Shown: positions 36,367 through 45,955, numbered from the stretch's first letter. The stretch is 64,000 nt of DNA from Streptomyces triticisoli (GCF_003270085.1 NZ_QFDQ01000073.1:1-64000); one strand, 5' to 3'. The notes: generated by a model not told the origin, from the letters alone. Translations and numbers: made by a program.

Positions 36367-37977
36367 GTGACCGTCACCGCAACATCCGTCGACGAGTCGG
36401 ACCGGCCGCGCCCACGGGCCACGCCCGCGCCCCGGCGCGCGAGACTCGTTTGGCTCGTGCCCGCCGCAGCCGCGGCGCTGTCCGGCCTGCTCCTCTACCT
36501 CAGCTTCCCGCCGCGCCCCCTGTGGTGGCTGGCCCTGCCCGCCTTCGCGGTCTTCGGCTGGACGCTGCACGGGCGTACCTGGAAGGCGGCGCTCGGCCTC
36601 GGCTACCTCTTCGGCCTCGGCTTCCTGCTGCCGCTGCTGGTGTGGACCGGGGTGGAGGTCGGCCCCGGCCCGTGGCTGGCGCTCGCCGCGGTGGAGGCGG
36701 TCTTCGTCGCCCTGGTGGGCGTGGGCGTCGCCGCGGTCTCCGGGCTGCCCGCCCGGCCGGTGTGGGCGGCGGCCGTGTGGATCGCCGGTGAGGCGGTACG
36801 CGCACGCGTGCCGTTCCACGGCTTCCCCTGGGGCAAGATCGCCTTCGGGCAGGCGGACGGCGTGTTCCTTCCGCTGGCCGCGGTGGGCGGCACCCCGGTG
36901 CTGGGCTTCGCGGTCGCCCTGTGCGGCTTCGGCCTGTACGAGGCCGTACGCCTGGCGGTGGAGGGGCGACGCACCCGCGCGGTACGGCGCTCGGCCGCCG
37001 CCGCGGCCCTGCTGAGCGTCGCCGTCCCGGTGGCGGGAGCGGTGGCCGCCCGGCCCCTGGTGAGCGACAGGGCCGAGGACGGCACCGCGACCGTCGCCGT
37101 CATCCAGGGCAACGTGCCGCGCGCGGGCCTGGACTTCAACGCCCAGCGGCGTGCCGTCCTCGACTACCACGCGCGCGAGACGGAGCGGCTGGCCGAGGCG
37201 GTGAAGGCGGGCAAGGTCGCGCGGCCGGACTTCGTGCTGTGGCCGGAGAACTCCTCCGACATCGACCCCTTCGCCAACCCCGACGCGCGCGCCGTCATCA
37301 ACACGGCCGCCAAGGCGATCGGGGTGCCGATCTCCGTCGGCGGCGTCGTGGAGCGGGACGGCAGGCTGCTCAACGAGCAGATCCTGTGGGATCCCGTCCA
37401 GGGGCCCACCCAGACGTACGACAAGCGGCAGGTCCAGCCGTTCGGCGAGTACCTGCCGCTGCGCCCGCTGGTCGGGGCGATCAACAAGGACTGGACGTCG
37501 ATGGTCCGGCAGGACTTCAGCCGGGGCGGCGAGCCGGGCGTGTTCACCGTCGACGGCACCAAGGTGGGCCTCGCCACCTGCTACGAGGCCGCCTTCGACT
37601 GGGCGGTGCGCGACACGGTCACCGGCGGCGCGCAGATGATCTCCGTGCCGAGCAACAACGCGACCTTCGGCCACAGCGAGATGACCTACCAGCAGCTCGC
37701 CATGTCACGGATCCGCGCGGTCGAGCACAGCCGTACCGTCACCGTCCCGGTGACCAGCGGCGTCAGTGCGATCATCATGCCCGACGGACGGATCACCCGG
37801 AAGACCGGCATGTTCGTGCCCGCCCACCTGGTCCAGAAGGTGCCGCTGCGCTCCTTCGAGACCCCCGCCACCCGGCTGGGCGTCCTGCCGGAGATCGCCC
37901 TGGTGCTGGTCGCGGCCGGCGGCCTGGGCTGGGCGATCGGCGCCGGGCTGCGCGGGCGGCGCGCCCAGGACGCGTAA
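36367..37977 (+). CDS. lnt: Apolipoprotein N-acyltransferase
   Basis: 536 aa. Six or more TM helices occupy residues ~30-240, followed by a nitrilase-like periplasmic domain and a final TM helix. The catalytic Glu-Lys-Cys set is seen in DFVLWPENSSD, YDKRQVQPFGEYLPLR and GLATCYEAAFDW. Lnt transfers an acyl chain to the N-terminal cysteine of diacylated lipoproteins. GTG start at 36367. Streptomycetes often have two Lnt paralogues; this copy stands in no lipoprotein operon. Confidence 0.92.
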   Translation: MTVTATSVDESDRPRPRATPAPRRARLVWLVPAAAAALSGLLLYLSFPPRPLWWLALPAFAVFGWTLHGRTWKAALGLGYLFGLGFLLPLLVWTGVEVGPGPWLALAAVEAVFVALVGVGVAAVSGLPARPVWAAAVWIAGEAVRARVPFHGFPWGKIAFGQADGVFLPLAAVGGTPVLGFAVALCGFGLYEAVRLAVEGRRTRAVRRSAAAAALLSVAVPVAGAVAARPLVSDRAEDGTATVAVIQGNVPRAGLDFNAQRRAVLDYHARETERLAEAVKAGKVARPDFVLWPENSSDIDPFANPDARAVINTAAKAIGVPISVGGVVERDGRLLNEQILWDPVQGPTQTYDKRQVQPFGEYLPLRPLVGAINKDWTSMVRQDFSRGGEPGVFTVDGTKVGLATCYEAAFDWAVRDTVTGGAQMISVPSNNATFGHSEMTYQQLAMSRIRAVEHSRTVTVPVTSGVSAIIMPDGRITRKTGMFVPAHLVQKVPLRSFETPATRLGVLPEIALVLVAAGGLGWAIGAGLRGRRAQDA

Positions 37978-38043
37978 CCGTGCGCCGGGAGTACGCCCCC
38001 TGAACCGCGCGATCACCGGGGCCCCGCCCGTTAGGGTCGCTCC

Positions 38044-38523
38044 ATGGCCACTCCTGACTTCATCCGCACGATCCGGGCCACCGCCGGCAACCAACTGCTG
38101 TGGCTCCCCGGGGTCACCGCCATCGTCTTCGACGACGAGGGCAGAGTGCTGCTGGGCCGCCGCTCCGACACCGGCAGATGGTCGGTGATCGGCGGCATCC
38201 CGGATCCGGGCGAGCAGCCGGCCGCCTGCGCCGTGCGGGAGGTCCACGAGGAGACCGCGGTGCGCTGCGTCGCCGAGCGGGTGGTCCTCGTCCAGGCGCT
38301 GGAGCCCGTCACCTACGCCAACGGCGACATCTGCCAGTACATGGACATCACCTTCCGCTGCCGTGCCGTGGGCGGCGAGGCACGGGTCAACGACGACGAG
38401 TCGCTGGAGGTGGGCTGGTTCGCAGTGGACGCGCTGCCCGACCTGAACGAGTTCGGCCTGTTCCGGATCAAGCAGGCCATGTCCGACGCACCCACATGGT
38501 TCGACCCTATGGAATCCGGCTGA
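38044..38523 (+). CDS. NUDIX hydrolase
   Basis: 159 aa. The NUDIX box is GGIPDPGEQPAACAVREVHEETAV, matching GX5EX7REUXEEXGU except for Ala in place of the last Gly. The fold before it (VTAIVFDDEGRVLLGRRSDTGRWSVI) is typical of small ADP-ribose/dNTP-type pyrophosphohydrolases. ATG at 38044. No operon partner. Confidence 0.88.
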   Translation: MATPDFIRTIRATAGNQLLWLPGVTAIVFDDEGRVLLGRRSDTGRWSVIGGIPDPGEQPAACAVREVHEETAVRCVAERVVLVQALEPVTYANGDICQYMDITFRCRAVGGEARVNDDESLEVGWFAVDALPDLNEFGLFRIKQAMSDAPTWFDPMESG

Positions 38524-38577
38524 AATATGGGCCGTGCCCACATGGGGGGAGGCGGGGGCGCTGCCTAGGGTCGACAT

Positions 38578-39378
38578 ATGACCTCGCCCACCCCCCTTCC
38601 CGCCCCCCACACTCCCTCGCTCGACCTCGGCGGCCGTACCGCGCTCGTCACCGGCGCCGCGAGCGGTATCGGCCGCGCCTGCGCGCTGCGGCTGGCCGCC
38701 GCCGGGGCGAAGGTCAGAGCCGTCGACCGGGACGCGGCGGGCCTGGACACGCTCGCCGGGCAGGCGGGCCCGCTGGCCGGCACCCTCGAACCGCGGGTCC
38801 TCGACCTCACCGACCTCGACACCGCCGAGCGGGCAGCCACCGGCGCCGACGTGCTCGTCAACAACGCCGGGCTGCAACTGGTGCGCCCCATCGAGGAGTT
38901 CCCGCCCGAGGTCTTCCACACCGTGCTCACCGTGATGCTGGAGGCACCGTTCCGGCTCATCCGCGGCGCCCTGCCCCACATGTACCGGCAGCGGTGGGGC
39001 CGGATCGTCAACGTCTCCTCGGTCCACGGCCTGCGCGCCTCCGCCTACAAGTCGGCGTACGTGGCCGCCAAGCACGGCCTGGAGGGACTGTCCAAGACCA
39101 CCGCCCTCGAAGGCGCCCCGCACGGCGTCACCTCCAACTGCGTGAACCCCGGCTACGTCCGCACCCCCCTGGTCGAGAGGCAGCTCGCCGACCAGGCGAG
39201 GACCCACGGCATCTCCGAGGAGCGCGTGCTGTCCGAGGTGCTGCTGCAGGACAGCGCGGTCAAACGGCTGCTCGAACCCGAGGAGGTCGCCGAGGCCGTG
39301 GCGTACCTGTGCGGCCCGCACGCCTCCGCCGTCACCGGCACCTCGCTGGTGCTGGACGGCGGCTGGACCGCGCACTGA
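38578..39378 (+). CDS. 3-hydroxybutyrate dehydrogenase-like SDR
   Basis: 266-aa classical short-chain dehydrogenase. Cofactor motif TGAASGIGRA near residue 27, NNAG in VLVNNAGLQL, Ser in VNVSSVHG and the YVAAKHG Tyr-Lys pair. The HGLRAS segment and C-terminal LLEPEEVAEAVAYLCG resemble BdhA of polyhydroxybutyrate/ketone-body catabolism. It is followed at 62 bp by a PucR-type regulator in the same direction, which could control it. Confidence 0.85.
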   Translation: MTSPTPLPAPHTPSLDLGGRTALVTGAASGIGRACALRLAAAGAKVRAVDRDAAGLDTLAGQAGPLAGTLEPRVLDLTDLDTAERAATGADVLVNNAGLQLVRPIEEFPPEVFHTVLTVMLEAPFRLIRGALPHMYRQRWGRIVNVSSVHGLRASAYKSAYVAAKHGLEGLSKTTALEGAPHGVTSNCVNPGYVRTPLVERQLADQARTHGISEERVLSEVLLQDSAVKRLLEPEEVAEAVAYLCGPHASAVTGTSLVLDGGWTAH

Positions 39379-39439
39379 CCACCCTCCCGGTGCCCGCTCG
39401 CTCCGGAGTTTTCCACAGGCTCCCCACGAGGACCGGGCG

Positions 39440-41422
39440 ATGGGTGATCCTGTGAGCATGTCCAGCGATCACGTGCGGTCCACCGAGCGCCCCGCCACCG
39501 GCACGGGACCGGCCACCGGCGACCCGGCGGGCGAGAGCGCCGAAACGCCCTTTCTCGAGCTGCTGGCCCGGGGCGCGTCCACCGCCGCGTACGAACAGCC
39601 GGTGCGGCTCGCCCGCGCCGAGGGCCGGCCGGCGGAGTGGATCGGCGCGCTCGAACGCGCCCGGCTGCTCGCGCTGCGCGTGCGCGCCGAGCTGGAAGGA
39701 CGGAGGCGGCGCGAGGCGGAGCTGTCGGCGCTGTTCGAGACCGCCCACGACCTGGCCGGCCTGCGCGACCTGGACGCGGTGCTGCAGGCCATCGTGCAGC
39801 GCGCCCGCTCCCTGCTCGGCACGGACGTCGCCTACCTCACCCTCAACGACCCCGCCCGCGGCGACACCTACATGCGCGTCACCGAGGGCTCGGTGGCGGC
39901 CCGCTTCCAGCAGCTGCGCCTGGGCATGGGGGAGGGACTCGGCGGCCTGGTCGCGCAGACGGCCCGCCCCTACGTCACCGACGACTACTTCAAGGACGCC
40001 CGCTTCCAGCACACCGGCACCATCGACGGGGGCGTACGCGACGAGGGCCTGATCGCCATCCTCGGGGTGCCGCTCATGCTCGGTCCGCACGTGATCGGCG
40101 TGCTGTTCGCGGCCGACCGCCGGGCCCGGATCTTCGAACGCGAGCAGATCGCGCTGCTCGGCTCCTTCGCGGCCCTCGCCGCGGCCGCCATCGACAGCGC
40201 CAACCTGCTCACCGAGACCCGCTCCGCCCTCGCCGACCTGGAGCGGGCCAACGAGATCATCCGCGACCGCAGCGCGGTCATCGAGCGCGCCTCGGACGTG
40301 CACGACCGGCTCGCCGAACTCGTCCTGCGCGGCGGCCAGGTCCACGACGTGGCCGCCGCCGTCTCCGAGGTGCTCGACGGCACCGTCGACTTCACCGAGG
40401 CCACCGCCGCGCCCGCCGACGCCCTGGAGGCCTCCCGGGCCGAGGGACACGCGGTGCGGCACGGGCAGGACTGGATCGCCGCCGTCGCCGCGGGCGGCGA
40501 ACTGCTCGGCGCCCTCGTGCTGCGCGGCCAGCCCGGCCTCGACCCCGTCGACCAGCGCACGCTGGAACGGGCCGCGATGGTCACCTCGCTGCTGCTGCTC
40601 GCCAGACGGTCCGCCGCCGAGGCCGAACAGCGCGTCCGCGGCGAACTGCTCGACGACCTCCTGGACGCCCGCGACCGCGACCCCCGCCTGCTGCGCGAGC
40701 GCGCCGCCCGGCTGCACGCCGACCTCGACGCCACGCACGTCGTGCTCGCCGCCCGCCTCGACGCCCCGGCAACCGACGCCGAGCAGGAGGCCGCCGCCCG
40801 CCGCCGGCTGTGGTCCGCGGCCTCCCATCTGGCCGCCACCCGGCAGGGCCTGGCCGTCGCCCGCGACGGCGGCACGGTCCTGCTGCTGCCCCTGCGCCGC
40901 GGGGACAGCGCGACGGAGCTGGCCCGCCGTACCGCCCGCCATCTGGGCACCGGCGTCAACGAGGCGGTCACCGTCGGCGCCTCCGCCCCCGTCGAGAGCC
41001 TGACCACCGGATCCGACACCGTCACGGCCGCCTACGACGAGGCCCGGCGCTGCCTGGAGGCCCTGCGCCTGCTCGGCCGCAGCGGTGACGGCGCCGCCGC
41101 CCAGGACTTCGGCTTCCTCGGCCTGCTGCTGGCCGGTGACCGGGACGTCGCCGGCTTCGTCGACCGCACCATCGGCCGGGTCGTCGCCTACGACGAGCGC
41201 CGCGGCACGGATCTCATACGCACCCTGGAGGCGTACTTCGCCTCCGGCATGAGCCCGGCCCGCACCAAGGACGAGCTGCACGTCCACGTGAACACCGTCG
41301 CCCAGCGCCTGGAGCGCGTCGGCCGTCTGCTCGGCGAGGACTGGCAGGCCCCCACCCGCGCCCTGGAGATCCAACTCGCCCTGCGCCTGCACCGCTTGTC
41401 GGCACCGGCAGCGCACGACTGA
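39440..41422 (+). CDS. GAF-domain PucR/CdaR-family regulator
   Basis: 660 aa. A GAF domain lies at about residues 105-260 (LNDPARGDTYMRVTEGSVAA, then VLFAADRRARIF), a middle region of coiled and Asp/Arg-rich segments follows, and the C-terminal HTH_30 of PucR proteins (RTKDELHVHVNTVAQRLERVGRLLGEDW) ends it. It may sense a small molecule and regulate the upstream dehydrogenase. ATG at 39440 has GAGGA 7 nt before; ATG at 39458 is the alternative. Confidence 0.85.
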   Translation: MGDPVSMSSDHVRSTERPATGTGPATGDPAGESAETPFLELLARGASTAAYEQPVRLARAEGRPAEWIGALERARLLALRVRAELEGRRRREAELSALFETAHDLAGLRDLDAVLQAIVQRARSLLGTDVAYLTLNDPARGDTYMRVTEGSVAARFQQLRLGMGEGLGGLVAQTARPYVTDDYFKDARFQHTGTIDGGVRDEGLIAILGVPLMLGPHVIGVLFAADRRARIFEREQIALLGSFAALAAAAIDSANLLTETRSALADLERANEIIRDRSAVIERASDVHDRLAELVLRGGQVHDVAAAVSEVLDGTVDFTEATAAPADALEASRAEGHAVRHGQDWIAAVAAGGELLGALVLRGQPGLDPVDQRTLERAAMVTSLLLLARRSAAEAEQRVRGELLDDLLDARDRDPRLLRERAARLHADLDATHVVLAARLDAPATDAEQEAAARRRLWSAASHLAATRQGLAVARDGGTVLLLPLRRGDSATELARRTARHLGTGVNEAVTVGASAPVESLTTGSDTVTAAYDEARRCLEALRLLGRSGDGAAAQDFGFLGLLLAGDRDVAGFVDRTIGRVVAYDERRGTDLIRTLEAYFASGMSPARTKDELHVHVNTVAQRLERVGRLLGEDWQAPTRALEIQLALRLHRLSAPAAHD

Positions 41423-41423
41423 A

Positions 41424-41445
41424 CCCCGTACGCACGCGTACGGGG
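41424..41445 (+). terminator. 10-bp-stem hairpin after the PucR-type gene
   Basis: Arms 41424-41433 and 41436-41445 are perfectly complementary around two bases. The truncated IS3 sequence starts immediately after it, so the deletion junction abuts this terminator. Confidence 0.65.
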
Positions 41446-41450
41446 GCTGG

Positions 41451-41615
41451 GTGAAGCAGGCGAAGACCGACCGGGGTGAGGGGCCGGCTGGTGCGCTGAC
41501 GACGGCGGAGCGTGAGGAGCTCGTGAGGCTGCGGCGCAAGGTCCGCGAGCAGGAGCAGACGATCGAGGTGCTGGGAAAAGCGACAGCCTTCTTCGCGCAG
41601 CAGAGGACGAAGTAG
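41451..41615 (+). pseudogene. IS3 OrfA, 3' half only
   Basis: 54 codons from VKQAKTDRGEGPAG to FFAQQRTK. This is the OrfA coiled-coil region (TTAEREELVRLRRKVREQEQTIEVLGKATAFFA). The usual N-terminal helix-turn-helix ending in a W immediately before VKQA is gone. An AAAAG run (41576-41580), the typical IS3 slippage site, would let ribosomes pass into the OrfB frame. Confidence 0.85.
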
Positions 41616-41677
41616 CCGCGCGCTACCGGTTCATCGACGCGGAGAGGGCCAGTGAAGCCAATCCCGGCGGGTACAGC

Positions 41678-42523
41678 GTGTCGTTGCTGTGCCGGGTGCT
41701 GAAGGTGGGTCGCTCGGCCTACTACGCCTACCTTGCGGGCCGTGAGGCCGCTGGGGCCCGGCAGGGGGCCGAGGACGAGCTGGCCGGGGAGATCCGGCGG
41801 ATCCATGCCGGATCGCGGGGCGCCTACGGTGCCCCGCGAGTGACCGCGGTCCTGCGGCGCGGGGGTCGGCCGATCAACCGGAAGAAGGTCGAGCGGATCA
41901 TGCGGGAGCACGGCATCCGCGGGATCACGCGACGCCGGCATCGTAGTCTGACGAAGGCCGACACCAGGGCGGCGCCGTCGCCGGACCTGGTCGGCCGAGA
42001 TTTCACCGCTGCCGAGCCCGGCACGAAGCCGGTGTCCGACATCACCTACCTGCCCACGCTGGCCGGCTGGTGGTATCTGGCGACGGTCATCGATCTGGCC
42101 ACACGCGAAGTGATCGGCTACGCGACGGCCGACCACCACCGGGCCGGGCTCGTCGTCGACGCCCTGCGGATGGCCGCCGCCCGCGGCGTACTGAAGGAGG
42201 GCTGCATCACGCACTCGGACCGCGGTTCGGAGTACACATCTGGTGAATACCGCTCCCTGATACAGGAGTTGAGTCTGCGGCAGAGCATGGGACGAACTGG
42301 GTCATGTTACGATAATGCCGCTGCCGAAAGCTTTTTCGGTCTGCTGAAAGCGGAGATCGGCACCACGGTCTGGGAGTCCCACGAAGCCGCCCGGGCCGAC
42401 GTCTTCCACTTCATCGAGGTCGAGTACAACCGCACCCGCTTGCGCAAGCATCCCGAGTACGGCTACGTCACCCCACTCGAAACCAGAGCCCTGGCGACGC
42501 AAGACCTCACCCCCGCAGCGTAA
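41678..42523 (+). CDS. IS3 OrfB DDE transposase
   Basis: 281 aa counted from the GTG at 41678, but the -1 frame is open back through RYRFIDAERASEANPGGYSV from about 41612, as expected for an OrfAB frameshift fusion. HTH_21 (YGAPRVTAVLRRGGRPINRKKVERIMREHGIRG) and the rve integrase core are complete, with the DDE residues in VSDITYL, THSDRGSEYTS and AAAESFFGLLKAEIG. The protein is intact although the element is not. Confidence 0.88.
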   Translation: MSLLCRVLKVGRSAYYAYLAGREAAGARQGAEDELAGEIRRIHAGSRGAYGAPRVTAVLRRGGRPINRKKVERIMREHGIRGITRRRHRSLTKADTRAAPSPDLVGRDFTAAEPGTKPVSDITYLPTLAGWWYLATVIDLATREVIGYATADHHRAGLVVDALRMAAARGVLKEGCITHSDRGSEYTSGEYRSLIQELSLRQSMGRTGSCYDNAAAESFFGLLKAEIGTTVWESHEAARADVFHFIEVEYNRTRLRKHPEYGYVTPLETRALATQDLTPAA

Positions 42524-42556
42524 ACACCCGCTGTCCAAGCGCAGGGTGGAACTTCA

Positions 42557-43783
42557 ATCGCCGCTTCCACCGCCACTCGCGTCTACCAGGAACTGGCGCG
42601 CCGGGGCCTCACCGTCGGCGAAGTGGGCCGCGGCACCTTCGTGTCCACCACTCCTGGCCCGGCCGTGCCGTCCCTGATCGAACCCACCGAAAGCCGCGTG
42701 GACCTCGAACTGAACTACCCGGTGGTGCCCGAGCAGACCGGGCTGCTGGCTGCCGGACTCGGCAGGCTCTTGCGCCCCGACCCGCTGGCGGCGGCCCTGC
42801 GCCCGGTCGGTCCGGCCGGCACCCCTGCCGTGCGTGCCGCCGCTGCCGCTCTGCTGGCACGCGGCGGCTGGCACCCCGATCCGGCAGGCGTGCTCTTCGC
42901 GGGCAGCGGTCGCCAGGCGATTCTGGCCGTCGTCGCCGCGGTGACGAGGCCGGGTGCCCGGCTGGGTGTCGAGGAACTCACCTATCCGGTGCTCAAGGCG
43001 ATCGCAGCCCGGCTCGGCGTCACCCTCGTGCCGCTCGCCATGGACGATGCGGGACTGGTTCCCAAAGCCGTCGAGGAGGCACACCGGGCCGGGCCGCTGC
43101 ACGCGATCTACGTCCAGCCGACCCTGCACAACCCGCTGTCGCTCACCATGCCCGCCGAGCGGCAGGACCGGCTGGCCGGCCTTCTGACGGAGCTGGGCAT
43201 TTACGCGATCGAGGACGGCGTCTGGTCCTTCCTCCGCGACGACCTGTCCCCTCTCGCGTCGCGCGCGCCGGAGCGGACGGTTCTTGTCGACAGTCTGTCG
43301 AAGCGGCTCGCCCCCGGACTGTCCCTCGGGATGGTGGTGGCCCCCGCCGCCGTGGCGAACAGCGTCTCCGTGGCACTGCGTTCGGGGGGCTGGGCCCCTG
43401 TGCGGTTCGCGCTGGAGGCGATGGCCCAGTGGCAGGCGGACGGCACTGTGCGGACCGTGGTGCGGGCCAAGCAGCGTCAGGCCGCCGAGCGGCAGGAGAT
43501 CACTCAGCGACACCTTGGTGAATTCGTGACACGGGGCGACCCGGGTTCGTACTACCGCTGGTGGGAACTGCCGCAGCCCTGGCGTGCCGACACTTTCGTC
43601 GCGGCTGCCGCGCGGCACGGCATCGGGGTGACCCCGGCCGCGGCGTTCTGCGTAGGCCGCCATCGGGTTCCGAACGCGGTTCGCCTGGGCCTTGCCTCAC
43701 CCAGCTCCGAAACCCTCTCCCGGGCACTCGCCACGCTGGCCGACCTCGCCCGGTCCGCACCGGACGATCTCGTCACCGACTGA
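42557..43783 (+). pseudogene. MocR-type regulator/aminotransferase, N-terminus lost to IS3
   Basis: The 409 remaining codons open IAASTATRVYQELARRGL and TVGEVGRGTFV, the recognition helix and wing of a GntR domain. A full fold-type I aminotransferase domain follows (PAAVRAAAA-like region, EELTYPVLKAIAARLG, VQPTLHNPLSLTMP, DGVWSFL, PLP lysine in LVDSLSKRLAPGLSLG). About 40-50 residues of the winged helix and the promoter are missing, replaced by the IS end. Because the left side of the IS is also truncated, the missing 5' part is not elsewhere in the window. The protein may still be made from an internal start but could not bind DNA normally. Confidence 0.85.
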
Positions 43784-43938
43784 AGGCGACGCCAGGAGGA
43801 GCGTGACGTCTCCCGTGCCCCACGTTCAGCCGGCTACCGGTGGTTTGTCGACCTCGGACCGGCCGGGCCGAGCCGGTCGTCGACAACTCCGCAGACCGTG
43901 ACAGGACCTCATCGCGAGCGTGCGCGCCGAAGGAAGTT

Positions 43939-43951
43939 CCGAAAGTTTCGG
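43939..43951. promoter_or_regulatory. Xylanase-promoter-like palindrome
   Basis: CCGAAAgTTTCGG is a perfect 6+6 inverted repeat. It resembles the short cGAAA-n-TTTCg palindromes I recall upstream of Streptomyces xylanase genes. It lies about 340 bp before the CE15 start, rather far for a simple repressor site. Confidence 0.45.
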
Positions 43952-44135
43952 CGAGGTGTGCGAAAATGTCCGGAGTCTTCGTTGCGTACAGCCGCAGAGG
44001 GTGGTCGGTGCGGTCGAATTCCCTCTGTCCGTCCAGCTGTGCCGGTCTTCGAGTGTGTCAGCAGTGGGGGCAGAACGGCCAATTCGAAGTGGTTCGGCTC
44101 CGGGTGTTGTCATGCTCCGACCCCATCCCTACGCG

Positions 44136-44149
44136 CGGGAGCGCTCCCA
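44136..44149. promoter_or_regulatory. CebR-type operator
   Basis: CGGGAGCGCTCCCA matches the CebR box TGGGAGCGCTCCCA of Streptomyces at 13 of 14 positions. CebR represses cellulose-utilisation genes and is released by cello-oligosaccharides. The position 145 bp upstream of a CBM2-bearing esterase gene is fitting. Confidence 0.8.
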
Positions 44150-44293
44150 AATCTCTGGCTCGGCGCGCTGCGGCCTACGAAACATTCGGACCGGGAAACC
44201 CCGTGTTTCTGCACGGTCACCGGGCTCGCGGCGGCACCGCCTCCAGGCCGGACCCGCGTCCCCCGACCGCGCATCTTCCTCCGGAGGTCCCCC

Positions 44294-45936
44294 ATGCGCT
44301 TCCATTGGCACCGATATCGGCCTCGGGTATGGGCAGCCGCGGCCCTGATGGCCGCCGCGAGCCTGACCGCCCCTTCCCTCACCGCGCAGGCGGACGCAGC
44401 AGACGGACACGTCGCTGCCGCGCAGGTGCAAGCCGCCGTCGAGGACGACGGCGCCGGCTGCGCGGTGCCCACCCCGGGCTCCTCACCGGCCAACCCCCTG
44501 CTTCCCGACCCCTTCAGGAAGGTGAACGGTACGCGTATCTCTGCGAAATCCGACTGGCGGTGCCGTCGTACGGAAATCAGAGAGCTGGCGCAGAGTTCCG
44601 TCTACGGCCAGAAGCCCGCAAGACCCGCCAGTGTTACGGGGACGGTCTCGGCGAGCGGCATCACGGTGAACGTGACGGACCAGGGAAGGAGCGCGAGTTT
44701 CTCGGCGAGCGTGAGTCTGCCGAGTGGTTCCGGTCCCTTCCCGGCCGTCGTCGTCCTGGGCGGGCTCGGCGCGGACACGGCCACCCTCAAGGCCTCCGGC
44801 GTCGCCGTCATCAACTACGACCCCTACACGGTGGGGCGTGAGGGCACCGCGCGGAACAACAAGCAGGGAGCCTTCTACAGCGTCTACGGCTCCTCGAGCA
44901 GTACGGGGCTGCTGATGGCCTGGTCCTGGGGAGTCAGCCGGATCATCGACGTCATCGCGCAGTCGGGCGGCAACCTTCTCAAGGCGGACGCGACCGGCGT
45001 CACGGGATGCTCACGGTTCGGCAAGGGCGCCCTCGTGGCCGGCGCGTTCGATCAGCGCATCGGTCTGACCATGCCGATCGAGTCGGGCAGCGGTGGTGTT
45101 CCCGTCCTCCGGGGGGGATTCCGGGGGAAAACGACGCCCAGCCTCTGAGCAGCGCCTACTCGGAGCAACCGTGGCTGGGCGACGCGTTCGGCTCCTTCAC
45201 GGGCAACCCGAACACACTGCCGGTGGACACCCACGAAATCGTGGCCATGGTCGCGCCGCGAGGGCTGTTCGTCATGGAGAACCCCCACATCGACTGGCTG
45301 GCCGCCAGGTCGGGGAGCGTGGCGGCGCTGGGTGGAGCCGAGGTCTACAAGGCGCTCGGCGCGGGGAGCAACCTCACCTACTGGTCCGACGTCCGGGACG
45401 GGACCCACTGTGCCGTCAGGTCCGAGTGGAGGACCCCGTTGCAGCAGAGCATCCAGAAGTTCCTGCTGGGCACGGGCAGCGGTTCCGGCGCGTTCAGGAT
45501 CGCCGCCGGCAAGTCCGGCAACCTGTCCGCATGGAGGGACTGGCAGACGCCGGCCCTGTCCGACGGCGGGGGCGGCACCGGAGGCGACCCGGGCGACGGT
45601 GACCCGGGAGGCGACCCGGGCGGCGGTACGAACGGCACCTGCGCCGCCGCCTACCGCAACGTCAACAGCTGGCCCGGCGGTTTCCGGGGTGAGGTGACGA
45701 TCCGCAACAACGGCACCAACACGCTCAACGGCTGGACCGTCGGCATGACCCTGGCCTCCGGTCAGTCCATCAGCAGCCTCTGGGACGGGGTGAACACCGG
45801 GACCAGTGGATCCGTCACGGTGCGCAGCACGCCGTACAACGGCACCCTCGCGGCCAACACCACCGCCACCTTCGGCTTCACCGTCACCGGCGGCTCCACG
45901 GCCGCACCCGGCAGCATCACCTGCAAGAGCCCCTGA
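44294..45936 (+). pseudogene. Secreted CE15 glucuronoyl esterase with CBM2, frameshifted
   Basis: Two frames together encode ~547 residues. The first frame (to a stop at 45148) has a Sec signal peptide (positively charged start, AAALMAAASLTAPSLTAQA), then the CE15 core with nucleophile GCSRFGKGA and acid PIESGSGG. The second frame resumes after the G7 tract at 45111-45117 with IPGENDAQPLSSAYSEQPWL, the catalytic His in DGTHCAVRSEW, a Gly/Asp linker and a family 2 cellulose-binding module (CAAAYRNVNSWPGGF ... GSITCKSP). CE15 enzymes cut the ester between lignin alcohols and glucuronoxylan. One extra G or two fewer would restore the frame. A sequencing error is possible. Confidence 0.85.
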
Positions 45937-45955
45937 TTCCCGCACACATCCCGTG

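Larger units (their letters stand above)
41446..42556 (+). mobile_element. Left-truncated IS3-family insertion sequence
   Basis: The element keeps the C-terminal half of OrfA, the -1 overlap and a whole OrfB, and ends at 42556 with ...cagggtggaacttca. That reads as an IS3-type right inverted repeat (terminal CA; the opposite end would begin tgaagttccaccctg). That left end, and the first half of orfA with its HTH, are absent: the sequence begins in mid-codon context directly after the PucR terminator. The copy cannot transpose by itself. Beyond 42556 the reading frame of an interrupted MocR gene starts at once. Confidence 0.85.
43784..44293 (+). promoter_or_regulatory. 510-bp upstream region of the CE15 esterase gene
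   Basis: No gene is supported. An imperfect hairpin (43853-43872) may end the MocR remnant. Two palindromes suited to polysaccharide regulators follow and are listed separately. The ribosome binding site GGAGG (44283-44287) precedes the ATG at 44294. Confidence 0.6.

Noticed and set aside
33700..37674. Glycosyltransferase extended to a 1324-aa protein
   Set aside because: The upstream part is antisense to the racemase, membrane protein and lnt genes, and the real start is the GTG at 34881 ahead of a TM helix.
43840..44841. ORFs across the CE15 promoter region
   Set aside because: They have no domain, no ribosome binding site and overlap the CebR box and the esterase reading frame.
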